A stretch of 64,000 nucleotides of DNA, from NCBI GenBank assembly GCA_020637515.1, contig JACKKG010000001.1, positions 1,828,501-1,892,500 of the forward strand, read 5' to 3'. The stretch's first letter is position 1. Each line of letters starts with the position of its first letter. This document shows positions 42,664-52,092 of this stretch, piece by piece. Made by a program: the position numbers and the translations under genes. The notes under the pieces are model-generated. The model was not told where the DNA came from. It was given only the letters and a program-made list of their open reading frames with translations, and searched no databases. This DNA is from Rhodobacter sp. Its GTDB lineage: Bacteria > Pseudomonadota > Alphaproteobacteria > Rhodobacterales > Rhodobacteraceae.

Positions 42664-44946
42664 ATGCGGGCTTTCGGACAATCGCAGGGCGTCAAGCGGC
42701 GCGAGGACTTGCGCTTTTTGACCGGCACCGGGCGCTACGTCGCCGACACCCTGCCCGATGGCTGCCTGCACGCCGTTTTCCTGCGCGCGCCGGTGGCCCA
42801 TGCGACGGACCTGGTGCTGGACGTGGACGCCGCGCGGCAGATGCCCGGAATCGCGCTGGTGCTGACAGCCGGCGACCTGCACGCGGCCGGTGTCACGGCG
42901 GGGATCTGGGCGGTGACCGCGCGCGACCAGCGTGGACAGCGTGGCATCGACACCCGACGCCCCATCCTGGCCGAGGGCACGATCCGCCATGTCGGCGAAC
43001 CGCTGGCGCTGATCGTCGCCGAGACCCGCGAGCAGGGGCTGGACGCGGCCGAGGCGATCGAATTCGACTACACCGAACACCCCGCGCATCTGGCGCTGGA
43101 ACCGGGCGGCCCGGCGGTTCACGCCGAGGCCCCCGACAATGTCGCCATGGACTGGCTTTTGGGTGACGAGGACGCGGTGGCCGACGCCTTTGCCCGCGCG
43201 GCCCATGTCACGCGGCTGTCGGTGCGCCAGAACCGCGTCGCGGTCGCCAGCCTCGAACCGCGCGCCTGTCTGGCCGAATGGGACGGTGCGCGGTTGCATT
43301 TCGCCTTCAACGGCCAGGGGGTCTGGAACCTGAAGCGCGAGCTGGCCCGAACCCTGTCCCTGCCCGAGGCGGCCGTGCAGGTCACCACCCCCGACGTGGG
43401 GGGCGGGTTCGGCATGAAAAGCATGGGATACCCCGAACATTTCGCCGTCGCACAGGCCAGCCGGGCATTGGGTCGGCCGGTTGCCTGGATCTCGGACCGG
43501 GCCGAGGCGATGGTCTCGGACAATGGCGCGCGCGATCTGGAAAGCCTGGCCGAACTGGCCTTTGACGCGGACCTCCGTCTGACGGGCTATCGGGTCACGA
43601 CCCGCTCGAACCTGGGTGCCTACAATTCGCAATTCGGGCAGAACATCCAGTCCGAACTGTTCTCAAAGGTTCTGACGGGGGTTTATGACATCCCTTGCGC
43701 GGTCTTGCGGGTGCAGGGGCTCTATTCCCACACGACCCCGGTCGATGCCTATCGCGGGGCCGGCCGACCCGAGGCGATCACGCTGCTGGAACGCGCCATG
43801 GATAGCGCCGCGCGGGATCTGGGGGTTTCGCCCTTCGACCTGCGGCGGCGCAATTTCATTGCGCCGGACCGCTTTCCCTATACCACCCCCGGGCGCATGA
43901 CCTATGACGTGGGCGATTTCGCCCGCGTGTTGTCCCGGGCCGAGGGGCTGGGCGATGTGTCGGGCTTTGCCGCGCGTCGAAAGGCCAGCGAATCCGGGGG
44001 GATGCTGCGCGGCCTGGGGCTTTGCTACTATATTGAAAGCATTCTGGGCGACGATACCGAGGGCGCCACGGTCGAGTTCGCCGACGATGGCGATGTGCGG
44101 CTTTACGTCGGCACGCAGTCGAACGGGCAGGGGCACGAGACGGTCTATGCGCAGTATCTGGCGGATCTGACAGGCGTGCCCTTCGAGCGGATCGCGGTGA
44201 TCCAGGGCGACAGCGACCGCATCGCCACGGGCGGTGGCACCGGGGGGTCGCGGTCGGTCACGGTGCAGTCGGTGGCGACGCTGGGCACCGTGGAACAGAT
44301 GGTTGCGGCCTTTGCGGCCTTTCTGGAGTCCGAGGGCGAGCCTGCCCCGGTCACGTTCGAGGACGGGATCTTCTCGGCCCCCGGGTCGAACCGTCGGCTG
44401 ACGCTGCTGGAGGCTGCCGATCTGGCGCGGGCGCGGGGCCGGATCGACCTGCTCAGGCACGAAAAACGCACCAAACTGCCCGGGCGCAGCTTTCCCAACG
44501 GCGCCCATCTGTGCGAGGTCGAGGTTGACCCCGAGACCGGCGCGCTCAGGCTGGACCGCTATCTGGCGGTGGACGATCTGGGCACCCTCATGCATCCGCA
44601 ACTGGCCGAGGGGCAGGTCCACGGCGGCGTGGCGCAGGGGTTCGGGCAGGCGGTGGTCGAAGACGCGCGCTTCGACCCCGACGGCCAGCTTCTGACCGGC
44701 AGCTTCATGGATTACGCGATGCCCCGCGCCACCGATTTGCCGTTGATCCGCTTCGTCAGCGAGCCGACGCCCTCGCGCAACAATCCGATCGGCATGAAGG
44801 GCTGCGGCGAAGCTGGCACCGTGGGCGCGCTGGCCGCGATCGGCAACGCGGCACTCGATGCACTGTGGTCGCGTGGCGTGCGTCATGTCGATATGCCGCT
44901 GACGCCCCAGCGCATCTGGGGCTGGTTGCAAGAGGCCGCCGCATGA
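42664..44946 (+). CDS. Molybdenum hydroxylase large subunit (xanthine/CO dehydrogenase family), orphan
   Basis: A 760-aa molybdopterin-binding subunit. The Moco-binding blocks TTPDVGGGFGMKSM, VDAYRGAGRPEA and GGGTGGSRSV are visible, and the catalytic glutamate lies in GMKGCGEAGTVG. The AYRGAGR loop is that of form II (non-CO-oxidising) members, which hydroxylate aldehydes or aromatic heterocycles. No small 2Fe-2S subunit and no FAD subunit gene flanks it, which is unusual. ATG at 42664 gives the family start FGQSQGVKRREDLRFLTG. It lies 68 bases after the decarboxylase. Confidence 0.9.
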   Translation: MRAFGQSQGVKRREDLRFLTGTGRYVADTLPDGCLHAVFLRAPVAHATDLVLDVDAARQMPGIALVLTAGDLHAAGVTAGIWAVTARDQRGQRGIDTRRPILAEGTIRHVGEPLALIVAETREQGLDAAEAIEFDYTEHPAHLALEPGGPAVHAEAPDNVAMDWLLGDEDAVADAFARAAHVTRLSVRQNRVAVASLEPRACLAEWDGARLHFAFNGQGVWNLKRELARTLSLPEAAVQVTTPDVGGGFGMKSMGYPEHFAVAQASRALGRPVAWISDRAEAMVSDNGARDLESLAELAFDADLRLTGYRVTTRSNLGAYNSQFGQNIQSELFSKVLTGVYDIPCAVLRVQGLYSHTTPVDAYRGAGRPEAITLLERAMDSAARDLGVSPFDLRRRNFIAPDRFPYTTPGRMTYDVGDFARVLSRAEGLGDVSGFAARRKASESGGMLRGLGLCYYIESILGDDTEGATVEFADDGDVRLYVGTQSNGQGHETVYAQYLADLTGVPFERIAVIQGDSDRIATGGGTGGSRSVTVQSVATLGTVEQMVAAFAAFLESEGEPAPVTFEDGIFSAPGSNRRLTLLEAADLARARGRIDLLRHEKRTKLPGRSFPNGAHLCEVEVDPETGALRLDRYLAVDDLGTLMHPQLAEGQVHGGVAQGFGQAVVEDARFDPDGQLLTGSFMDYAMPRATDLPLIRFVSEPTPSRNNPIGMKGCGEAGTVGALAAIGNAALDALWSRGVRHVDMPLTPQRIWGWLQEAAA

Positions 44947-45019
44947 GTGTCCGCCATCCAGCAAGTGACCCAGGCGCCACCTGGCGCCCGTCCCTGCCTC
45001 CAGTCCGAAGGTGCCGCCC

Positions 45020-46138
45020 ATGACCGGTCCCCGCTACACCCGCCTTGTCCAGTCGCTGCCCGCGACCGTGCCCTTTGTCGGCCCCGAAACACAGGAACGC
45101 GCGCGCGGCGCCGGGTTCGAGGCCCGCCTCGGGGCCAACGAGAACGGCTTTGGCCCGTCGCCCCGGGCCATCGCCGCCATGGCTGAGGCTGCGGCCGGGC
45201 AATGGATGTATGGCGACCCCGAAAACCACGATCTGAAGCGCGAGATCGCGGCCCGGATGGGCGTCACGCCCGCGCATGTCATGGTGGGCGAGGGGATCGA
45301 CGGTTTGCTGGGCTATCTGGTGCGCCTGTTGATCGAGGTGGGCGATCCGGTCGTGACGTCGGACGGGGCGTATCCGACCTTCAATTTCCACGTCGCGGGG
45401 TATGGCGGCACCTTGGTCAAGGTGCCCTATCTGGGCGACAGCGAGGACCCGTCCGCGTTGATCCACAAGGCGCGCGAGGTGGGGGCGAAGATCGTCTACC
45501 TGGCCAACCCCGACAACCCGATGGGCAGTTGGCACCCGGCCTCGGTGATCGAGGCGATGATCGCGCAGGTGCCCGAAGGAACGCTGCTGGCCTTGGACGA
45601 GGCCTATGTCGAATTCGCGCCCGAAGGCACCGCCGCCAGGATCGATCCGGACGACCCTCGGGTGATCCGCTTTCGCACGTTTTCAAAAGCTTACGGCATG
45701 GCGGGGGCGCGCGTCGCCTATGCCATCGCGGCGCCCGCCCTGATTGCGGCCTTTGACAAGGTGCGCAACCATTTCGGCATGAACCGGGCGGCGCAGATCG
45801 GCGCGCTGGCGGCGTTGCGCGATACGCAGCATCTGGATCAGACCCGTCAGGCGGTCGCCGTCGCCCGCGCCCGGTTGGCCGACATCGCGGCCGAGAACGG
45901 CCTGCGGGCGTTGCCGTCGGCCACCAATTTCGTCACCATCGACTGCGGCGGCGACGGCGATTTCGCGCGCCGGGTGCTGGCCGCGGTGGTCCGGCGCGGG
46001 GTGTTCATCCGCATGCCCTTTGTCGCGCCGCATGACCGCTGCATCCGCGTCAGCACCGGCCCCGACGCGCAGATCGATGCCTTTGCCCGCGCCCTCCCCG
46101 AGGCCCTGGCCGAGGCCCGCACAGGAGCCCCGGCATGA
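45020..46138 (+). CDS. Class I/II aminotransferase, HisC-like
   Basis: A 372-aa fold-type I PLP enzyme. The lysine is in FRTFSKAYGMAGARV, the PLP-contacting Asp in YLANPDNPMGS, and the substrate arginine probably in CIRVSTG near the end. It resembles histidinol-phosphate aminotransferase and related broad aromatic aminotransferases. ATG at 45020 has GAAGGTGCC in front. It overlaps the following thioesterase gene by 4 bp (ATGA). With no his genes nearby, a broad amino-acid role is as likely as histidine synthesis. Confidence 0.85.
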   Translation: MTGPRYTRLVQSLPATVPFVGPETQERARGAGFEARLGANENGFGPSPRAIAAMAEAAAGQWMYGDPENHDLKREIAARMGVTPAHVMVGEGIDGLLGYLVRLLIEVGDPVVTSDGAYPTFNFHVAGYGGTLVKVPYLGDSEDPSALIHKAREVGAKIVYLANPDNPMGSWHPASVIEAMIAQVPEGTLLALDEAYVEFAPEGTAARIDPDDPRVIRFRTFSKAYGMAGARVAYAIAAPALIAAFDKVRNHFGMNRAAQIGALAALRDTQHLDQTRQAVAVARARLADIAAENGLRALPSATNFVTIDCGGDGDFARRVLAAVVRRGVFIRMPFVAPHDRCIRVSTGPDAQIDAFARALPEALAEARTGAPA

Positions 46139-46623
46139 CCCAGCACCCTGCCCGCACCCCCCAGGACATGCCGACCCGCGACGAGGTTCTGGCCCTCAGC
46201 GGGCTGGCCTTCATCGAGGCGATCCGCGACGGGAAGCTGGCCGGGCCACCGATTTCGGGAGTGATGAACATCCATGTGCACGCGGCCGAGCGCGGCTGCG
46301 TTCGCTTTCGCGGCACCCCCCGTTTCGAACATCTGAACCCGATGGGCGGCGTTCACGGCGGCTGGTATGGCACGATCCTGGATTCGGCCCTGGCTTGCGC
46401 GATCTCGACGGTGCTGGACGCCGGGGTCGGCCAGACCACGCTGGAATACAAGGTCAACCTGACCCGCGCGATCCCCCTGGACCTCGAGGTCGAATGCACC
46501 GCGCGCGTGCAGCACGCTGGCCGCACCACCGCGGTGGCCGAGGCCGAGATTCGCGGCGTCGCGGATGGCCGGCTCTATGCCACCGGATCGACGACCTGCC
46601 TGATCTTTCAGCCCCGCGGGTGA
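46135..46623 (+). CDS. PaaI-type hotdog thioesterase
   Basis: A 162-aa hotdog-fold protein. The active-site region FEHLNPMGGVHGGWYGTILD carries the Asn, the HGG turn and the acidic residue of PaaI thioesterases, and TTLEYKVNLTRAI is the second core strand. It is translationally coupled to the HisC-like gene (ATGA). The 3' end overlaps kpsC by 16 bp tail to tail. A specific acyl-CoA substrate cannot be named. Confidence 0.85.
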   Translation: MTQHPARTPQDMPTRDEVLALSGLAFIEAIRDGKLAGPPISGVMNIHVHAAERGCVRFRGTPRFEHLNPMGGVHGGWYGTILDSALACAISTVLDAGVGQTTLEYKVNLTRAIPLDLEVECTARVQHAGRTTAVAEAEIRGVADGRLYATGSTTCLIFQPRG

Positions 46624-48665
46624 CGCCACAGGGGCGCGTAGCTGGCCAGCGCGCCTTGCAGTCTGGCCAGGGCGCGCAAGCTGGGCGCGGGGCGGCCGGT
46701 CAGCCCCTGGGCCAGCCGTTCGACCGCCAGTTCGGGGGGGCAGGGGATGCGGGTCAGCGGGTCCAGATAGCGCGGGTAGGCGATCAGCGCGGCATGGGTC
46801 AGGCGGTCCAGGTCGGGCCGGGGATGCACCCGCAGGCGTCGGTCGGGCACCGGGCCGCGATCGTCGGTCAGGCCCCAGCCGGCATAGAACGGGGCGCCCA
46901 GCGTGGTCACCGGGATGCCGCGCAACAGGGCCTCGAACCCCAGGCCCGAGGTCATGGTCCACACCCGGTCGGCCAGATCGAGCGCGCCGGGCGCGTCGGT
47001 ATCGGCCAGCACCAGATCGGCCAGGCGGTCGGCATCGGGGACCGCGCCGTCGCGCAGTCCGGCCTCGACATCGGGGTGGGGTTTGAACAGCAGGATCGCG
47101 TCGGGATGGGCGGTGCGGGCGGCCTCCAGCAGGGCGCGGTTGGTCCGCACGCTGCCCGCACCCAACCGGATCGAGGCGTCGTCCTCGACCTGGCCGGGGA
47201 TCAGGATCACCTCGGCCCCCGGACGCTCTGCGCGCAGCGCCGCGACCCGGGCCGCCGGGTCGGTGGGGCCGGCCGGCAGGTTGTATTTGGTGACCCGGCC
47301 CGCCAGCAGCGCGGCGCGGAGCGCCCGCGCCCGGGCCTCGCCGCCCGGGGGCAGCGGGCCGGCGATCAACCGCTCCAACCGGCTTTCGCGCGTGGGGTCA
47401 TAGTAGATGCCCAGATCGTCCACCGCCAGCGACAGGGGGGGCACCAGCGCCGCGCCCAACCCCTTTGACCGCACGAAGCCGTCCTCGACCCTGAGGCCGG
47501 CAAAATCGGGCCCAACGGCCGAGGCCCACCCCAAGGCATCCGTCCGGTCCGACGCGCGGACAAAGCGCAGCGGTTTCTCGCGGCCGAAGAAGGCCTGCAT
47601 GTGCGGGCGTTTCCACAGGCGGATGCCGACGGCGTCGTGGCCATTGCGATCCTGGCGAAAGGCGACGAGCCGGGCCTCCATCTGGTCGATGACCTCTTCC
47701 AGCCCGCAAAGGCGGTCGCGCAGCGGGTCATACCACAGCGGATACAGGACCATGGCCAGCGCGAACATCTGGATGCGGGTCAGGGCGCGCTGACGGCGCG
47801 GGGGGGCGGCCTCGTCCTCGGACAGGCCCCAACCGGCGTAAAAGGGCGCGCCGAAAACGCGGGGCCGGTGCCCGGCGAGGATCGCCTCGAACCCCATTTG
47901 CGACGAGACCGTGTAGACCGCGACCGCGCCTTCGAACAGCGACCAGGGCGAGTGCGGGCCGTCGATGAAGCCGACGCGCCCCTGCGCGTCGGCGGGACCA
48001 TAGTAACCGGCGCGGCGGCCCTGCGCGGTTTCCGGGTGGGCGCGGATCAGCACCCGGGCGCCGGGGTTGTCCTCTTGCGCGCGCACCAGCATTTCGCGGA
48101 AGACCCGCTCGGCCGGCAGCGGGCCGCCGGGGGCCCCGCGCGTCAGGGACGCATCCCCACGCACCTGGTCGATCACCAGCACATAGCCGGGATCGGGCGG
48201 CGGCAGGGCAGGGTCGTGGCTGTTGTATTTCGACAGGTGCAGTGCGCGCAGCCGTTCCAGACACAGCCGCGCCCGCGCCACAAGCCGCCCGTCGTCCAGC
48301 GGATGGGTCGCCAGAAGGTGTTCCAGTTCCGAGGGTTGCGTGGGATCGTAATGCATTCCCAGCGTATCGACCAACAACCCGACGGGCGGTTCGTGGCCCA
48401 CGCGGGCCGGCTGGATCGAGCGGATCCAGGCGTCCTCGACCCGCCACAGCGCGGCGCCGGTGCGCCGGGTCAGGGCCTCGGCCCGCCAGGCGCGGGGGCT
48501 GTGGCCCCAGGCCAGAACGGCATCGCCGCCCTCAGGCCATCCGGCGCGCGGCCGTGCCAATGCCAGTTCCAGGATCCGGCGGATGCGGCGGGCCTGGGCC
48601 GAGGGGCCCAGAAACCCCAGGCTGGCGGCGATCAGGCGGCGCGGCGGGGCGCTGGATTGGGTCAT
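46608..48665 (-). CDS. kpsC: Capsule polysaccharide beta-Kdo transferase KpsC
   Basis: A 685-aa KpsC with two similar glycosyltransferase modules (about 10-330 and 340-680). In each module a VEDxxIRS-like or VEDGFVRS start, a (Q)V(E/R)xDAS stretch, a RAHPE or KPHPD motif and a GFEAxLxG...GAPFYAGWGL end can be seen. KpsC alternates beta-2,4 and beta-2,7 Kdo additions to build the linker that joins group 2-type capsules to lyso-phosphatidylglycerol. It follows the OPX gene by 16 bases and probably shares its promoter. Confidence 0.93.
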   Translation of the reverse strand: MTQSSAPPRRLIAASLGFLGPSAQARRIRRILELALARPRAGWPEGGDAVLAWGHSPRAWRAEALTRRTGAALWRVEDAWIRSIQPARVGHEPPVGLLVDTLGMHYDPTQPSELEHLLATHPLDDGRLVARARLCLERLRALHLSKYNSHDPALPPPDPGYVLVIDQVRGDASLTRGAPGGPLPAERVFREMLVRAQEDNPGARVLIRAHPETAQGRRAGYYGPADAQGRVGFIDGPHSPWSLFEGAVAVYTVSSQMGFEAILAGHRPRVFGAPFYAGWGLSEDEAAPPRRQRALTRIQMFALAMVLYPLWYDPLRDRLCGLEEVIDQMEARLVAFRQDRNGHDAVGIRLWKRPHMQAFFGREKPLRFVRASDRTDALGWASAVGPDFAGLRVEDGFVRSKGLGAALVPPLSLAVDDLGIYYDPTRESRLERLIAGPLPPGGEARARALRAALLAGRVTKYNLPAGPTDPAARVAALRAERPGAEVILIPGQVEDDASIRLGAGSVRTNRALLEAARTAHPDAILLFKPHPDVEAGLRDGAVPDADRLADLVLADTDAPGALDLADRVWTMTSGLGFEALLRGIPVTTLGAPFYAGWGLTDDRGPVPDRRLRVHPRPDLDRLTHAALIAYPRYLDPLTRIPCPPELAVERLAQGLTGRPAPSLRALARLQGALASYAPLWRHPRG

Positions 48666-48681
48666 CGCCCCGCCTCGGCGT

Positions 48682-49827
48682 CTAGAGGTTGCGCACGTCG
48701 GACACCGCGGTCGCCGCCGCGCCGGTGGCGCCCAGCGTGCCGGCCAGGGTCGAGATCTGCCGGTTCCAGGTCACATTGGCGGCCTCGGTCACATAGATCG
48801 TGTCGCCGTCGCGGATCTGGAAATCGCGGGCATTGAACATGCCGTTCGGGGCGGTCAGGTCCAGCACATAGATGATGCGCGTATCGCCGACGATGTCCTG
48901 CCGGCCCAGCACGGCGCGGGCAATTTCGGCCGGTTCGTCGCGGAAGACGAACACGCCGGTCGGATCGGCGCGGGTCGCGTCCAGCCCGCCGACGCGCGCC
49001 AGGGCCTCGATCGCGGTCATTTCCTGGCGGTCGAAGGTCACCAGCGCCTGGGTGCCGGTCGCGCCCAGCACGGTAAAGCTGCGTTGATCCTGCTCGACGA
49101 AGATCCGGTCCCCGCCGCGCATCGCGATATCCAGTTCGGGGTGTTCGAACAGGTCGTTCAGCCAGACGCGATCGGTGATCTGCCCGCGACTGACGGTGAT
49201 CATGGCGGTCTGCGTCGGGATGCTGACGCCGCCCGCCGAGGCGACCATCGCCGTCAGCCTGCGGTTCGGGCGGGTGATGGGGTAGACGCCCTGCGCCCCG
49301 ACCCGGCCGACCACCGAAACGGTCGCGCCGTCGCCGCCGGTGCGGCTGACATAGACCTGCGGATCGGGGGTCTGCTGGTCCAGTTGGCGGGCAATGGCGG
49401 TGCGCAGGTCCTCGGGCGACTGGCCGGCGGCGCGCACGCGGCCGGCAAAGGGCACATAGATGTAGCCCTGGTCGTCCACCTGCAATTCGGTCAGGCGGGC
49501 GCCGGGCGCGTCGGCCGCGGTCAGCAAGCCTTCGGGCACGTTTTCATAGATGGTGACGGACACGGTGTCGCCGGTGCGGATCGTGTCGCCTCCCAGCAGT
49601 CGCGCGCTGCGCAGCGCGTCTGAGAAGCCCAGCGCGGCCGGCACGTTGGCGGCACGGTTCACGCGGTCCCCGACGGCGACGATATACGCGTCCCCCTCGC
49701 GCAGGACCGATCCTGCAAAGATCTCGTTCATGTTGGGCCCGGGCCGGGGCACGCCACAGGCGCTGAGCCCCGCCACAAACACACCAAGCGCCAGCGCAAC
49801 GGCGCGGCGTGAAGGTCTGACAATCAC
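48682..49827 (-). CDS. Outer-membrane polysaccharide export lipoprotein (OPX, Wza/KpsD type)
   Basis: A 381-aa lipoprotein with signal and lipobox (LSAC, Cys at about residue 24). A polysaccharide export (PES) domain follows (about 80-165, DTVSVTIYENVPEG, then ELQVDDQGYIYVPFAGRV), then two SLBB-type domains (VSVVGRVGAQGVYPI and FTVLGATGTQALVTF). The multimer forms the outer-membrane exit for capsule. A strong sigma-70-like promoter lies just upstream. The gene starts the minus-strand OPX-kpsC unit. Confidence 0.92.
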   Translation of the reverse strand: MIVRPSRRAVALALGVFVAGLSACGVPRPGPNMNEIFAGSVLREGDAYIVAVGDRVNRAANVPAALGFSDALRSARLLGGDTIRTGDTVSVTIYENVPEGLLTAADAPGARLTELQVDDQGYIYVPFAGRVRAAGQSPEDLRTAIARQLDQQTPDPQVYVSRTGGDGATVSVVGRVGAQGVYPITRPNRRLTAMVASAGGVSIPTQTAMITVSRGQITDRVWLNDLFEHPELDIAMRGGDRIFVEQDQRSFTVLGATGTQALVTFDRQEMTAIEALARVGGLDATRADPTGVFVFRDEPAEIARAVLGRQDIVGDTRIIYVLDLTAPNGMFNARDFQIRDGDTIYVTEAANVTWNRQISTLAGTLGATGAAATAVSDVRNL

Positions 49828-49870
49828 TGCTCGGGCTCCTTTGATGGATCTGCCTCAAGTTTTTCACGCA

Positions 49871-49899
49871 AGTATAGACAGAACCGACAGAATTTCCAA
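49871..49899 (-). promoter_or_regulatory. Sigma-70-type promoter of the OPX-kpsC unit
   Basis: On the minus strand, TTGGAA (49899-49894) and TATACT (49876-49871) are 17 bp apart. The predicted start of transcription is about 37 bases before the OPX ATG at 49827. This is one of the clearest promoters by eye in the window. The next 160 bases towards kpsS hold no gene. Confidence 0.7.
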
Positions 49900-50061
49900 G
49901 TGGGATGTCATGTCGGGCGGCCGTTGCGAGGGGCGGCCAGCGGCCCGGCCGGGGCGCGGCGCGCCCGTCGGACAGGGCCGTGACGCGCGAAAGGCAAGAT
50001 ACGGGGGGCGCGCGGAATGTCACAAACCGGATGTTGTGTCGTGCGCCGGCCCGGCGGGCGG

Positions 50062-51351
50062 TCAGCGCACCAGCCGCAGGTGTTGCCGTGGCGCCGCATG
50101 TCCGCGGATCAGCGCGGTATACGGGTCCTCGGGCGAGAGCAGAAGATCGACCACCTGGCGCAGCAGCTGCCGCCGCCCGGCGGCGGAATAAAAGCCGCCC
50201 GGCAGTTGCGAGGTCTCCAGCAGGAAGCGGCGATAGTCGCGGTAGGCGCGCAGATCGGGGCGCGAGGGCTGTGCGAAGAAGTCCGGCAGCGGCTGGGTCG
50301 AGACGAACTCGGGCTTGTCATAGACCGCGGCACCGAAGACCTTGAGCGGCATCCCGCGCCACAGCACCTGTTGCGCGGCGGTCGAGTTGACGGTCACGGA
50401 CGAGCGCGCGTGGTTCAGCAATCCCGCCAGCTTGCCGCCGCGAATGAAATGCACCCGGTCCGCCACCCCCGCGACGCGCGCCAGGCGCTGGATGTCGGCC
50501 TTCAGCCGCGTGCGCCCGTCTTCCAGCGGGTGGGCCTTGAACACCAGATGGTGGTGGCGCGGCGCGCCCTGGGCAAAGCCCTGTATCGTGACCTCCAGGA
50601 ACTCGGTCATGGTGGAAAAGGGGCTATGTTGCTGAAAGCTCGAATCATGTTCCAGTTGCAGCAGCGCCAGGTGATAGGGAAAGCCGCCGGTTCGCACCCG
50701 CCAGGTTGCCAGCCGCCGTTCGATCGCGTGCAAGGGCATCGCCAGCAGGCGGCCCAGATACAACTGGAATTCCTGCGCGACATTCATCGCGCGGTGCGGG
50801 CGAAACCCCTTGTAGCGGCCATTCGCCAGCAGGACGCGCGCGTGATACGCAAAGCCGTAGAACACATGGTGGCGCATGTCGCCCCAATGCGCGGGCGCGT
50901 CGATCAGGTCGATCTCGCAGCGTTCGAGCGCGCGCTGCATGTCGGCGACGGACAGGTCCATCAGCCGCGAATGCCCGTTCGCGCCGCCGCGTTCATAGGT
51001 GACCCACCAGGGGCGCAGGTAGCCTTCCTCGAACACATGGACGGTGATGCCCCGCGCGCGGGCGCGGGTCACGGCCTCGGCATGGATGAAGCGTGTGTCG
51101 CCGTAAAGCACCAGGTCGGTGATCGCGAGGCGGTCGAAAACCCCCTCGACCGTCTGCGGCCAGTCGTCTTGCGTGCCGGTAAAGGGAATGTAGCCCTGCC
51201 GCCCCCAATAGGCCTGATCCCCGCGATTGAAGCCGACGCGCCAGACCTCGGCCCCGGCGCGACGCAGCATGGCGCCGAGGTCCTTGAAGAACGGCCCGTG
51301 CGGCCCTTGCAGGAATAGAAATCGGCGGTCGTCGCCCTGGGTGCGGATCAT
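50062..51351 (-). CDS. kpsS: Capsule polysaccharide transferase KpsS
   Basis: A 429-aa KpsS, which adds the first Kdo to lyso-phosphatidylglycerol in group 2 capsule assembly. The family opening RFLFLQGPHGPFFKDLG, then VFEEGYLRPWWVTYE, LVFKAHPLEDGR and the VNSTAAQQVLWRGMPLKVFG block are visible. ATG at 51351 starts it close to this conserved region. ATG at 51423 would add 24 polar residues; neither site has a strong Shine-Dalgarno. It lies upstream of the OPX gene on the same strand but has about 230 bases and a promoter between. Confidence 0.92.
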   Translation of the reverse strand: MIRTQGDDRRFLFLQGPHGPFFKDLGAMLRRAGAEVWRVGFNRGDQAYWGRQGYIPFTGTQDDWPQTVEGVFDRLAITDLVLYGDTRFIHAEAVTRARARGITVHVFEEGYLRPWWVTYERGGANGHSRLMDLSVADMQRALERCEIDLIDAPAHWGDMRHHVFYGFAYHARVLLANGRYKGFRPHRAMNVAQEFQLYLGRLLAMPLHAIERRLATWRVRTGGFPYHLALLQLEHDSSFQQHSPFSTMTEFLEVTIQGFAQGAPRHHHLVFKAHPLEDGRTRLKADIQRLARVAGVADRVHFIRGGKLAGLLNHARSSVTVNSTAAQQVLWRGMPLKVFGAAVYDKPEFVSTQPLPDFFAQPSRPDLRAYRDYRRFLLETSQLPGGFYSAAGRRQLLRQVVDLLLSPEDPYTALIRGHAAPRQHLRLVR

Positions 51352-51480
51352 CGTGCTGCCTGCCTGTCTGCCCTTGGGGTGTTCCCCTTTGCGCGAAAGG
51401 ATGCCAGAGATTGATTCGACCATAAAGCCCGAAGGTGTTCAAAAGGTGACCACTGACGGCAGAAACGACGGAAGGCGCGC

Positions 51481-52092
51481 ATGTTCACGGGGATCATCAC
51501 CGATATTGGCCGGATTCTGGCGGTAGAGGCGCGCGGCGATCTGCGCGCGCGGATCGGCACCGGCTATGATGTGGACGGGATCGAAATCGGCGCCTCGATC
51601 GCCTGCGACGGGGTCTGTCTGACCGTCGTTGCGCTGGGTCGCACGCCGCAGAACTGGTTCGACGTGGACATTTCCGCCGAAACCCAGGCCAAGACCGCCA
51701 TTGGCCGCAGCGGATGGGCGGTCGGCAAGCGGCTGAATCTGGAGCGCGCGCTGAAAGTCGGCGACGAATTGGGCGGGCACATCGTCTCGGGGCATGTGGA
51801 CGGGGTGGCCGAGGTCGTGGACCTGCGGCGCGATGGCGACAGCACCCGCGTGACCTTTCGCGCGCCCGAGGATCTGGCGCGGTTCATCGCGCCCAAAGGG
51901 TCGGTGGCGCTGAACGGCACCTCTCTGACGGTGAACGAGGTTCAGGGCCGCGAATTCGGCGTGAACCTGATCCCCCATACCCAGCAGGTGACCACCTGGG
52001 GCACGGTCGCCCGGGGCGATGCCGTCAACCTGGAGATCGACACGCTGGCCCGCTATGTCGCCCGGATGCGCGACTGGGACGACGGCCGCTAG
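51481..52092 (+). CDS. ribE: Riboflavin synthase, alpha chain
   Basis: A 203-aa enzyme that makes riboflavin from two molecules of dimethylribityllumazine. It has two lumazine-binding barrels: the first starts with the hallmark MFTGIITDIG and contains GVCLTVV, the second contains GGHIVSGHVDGVAEV and ALNGTSLTVNEV. Length is normal. It is alone here, divergent from kpsS. Its last four bases overlap the guaD stop on the other strand. Confidence 0.96.
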   Translation: MFTGIITDIGRILAVEARGDLRARIGTGYDVDGIEIGASIACDGVCLTVVALGRTPQNWFDVDISAETQAKTAIGRSGWAVGKRLNLERALKVGDELGGHIVSGHVDGVAEVVDLRRDGDSTRVTFRAPEDLARFIAPKGSVALNGTSLTVNEVQGREFGVNLIPHTQQVTTWGTVARGDAVNLEIDTLARYVARMRDWDDGR

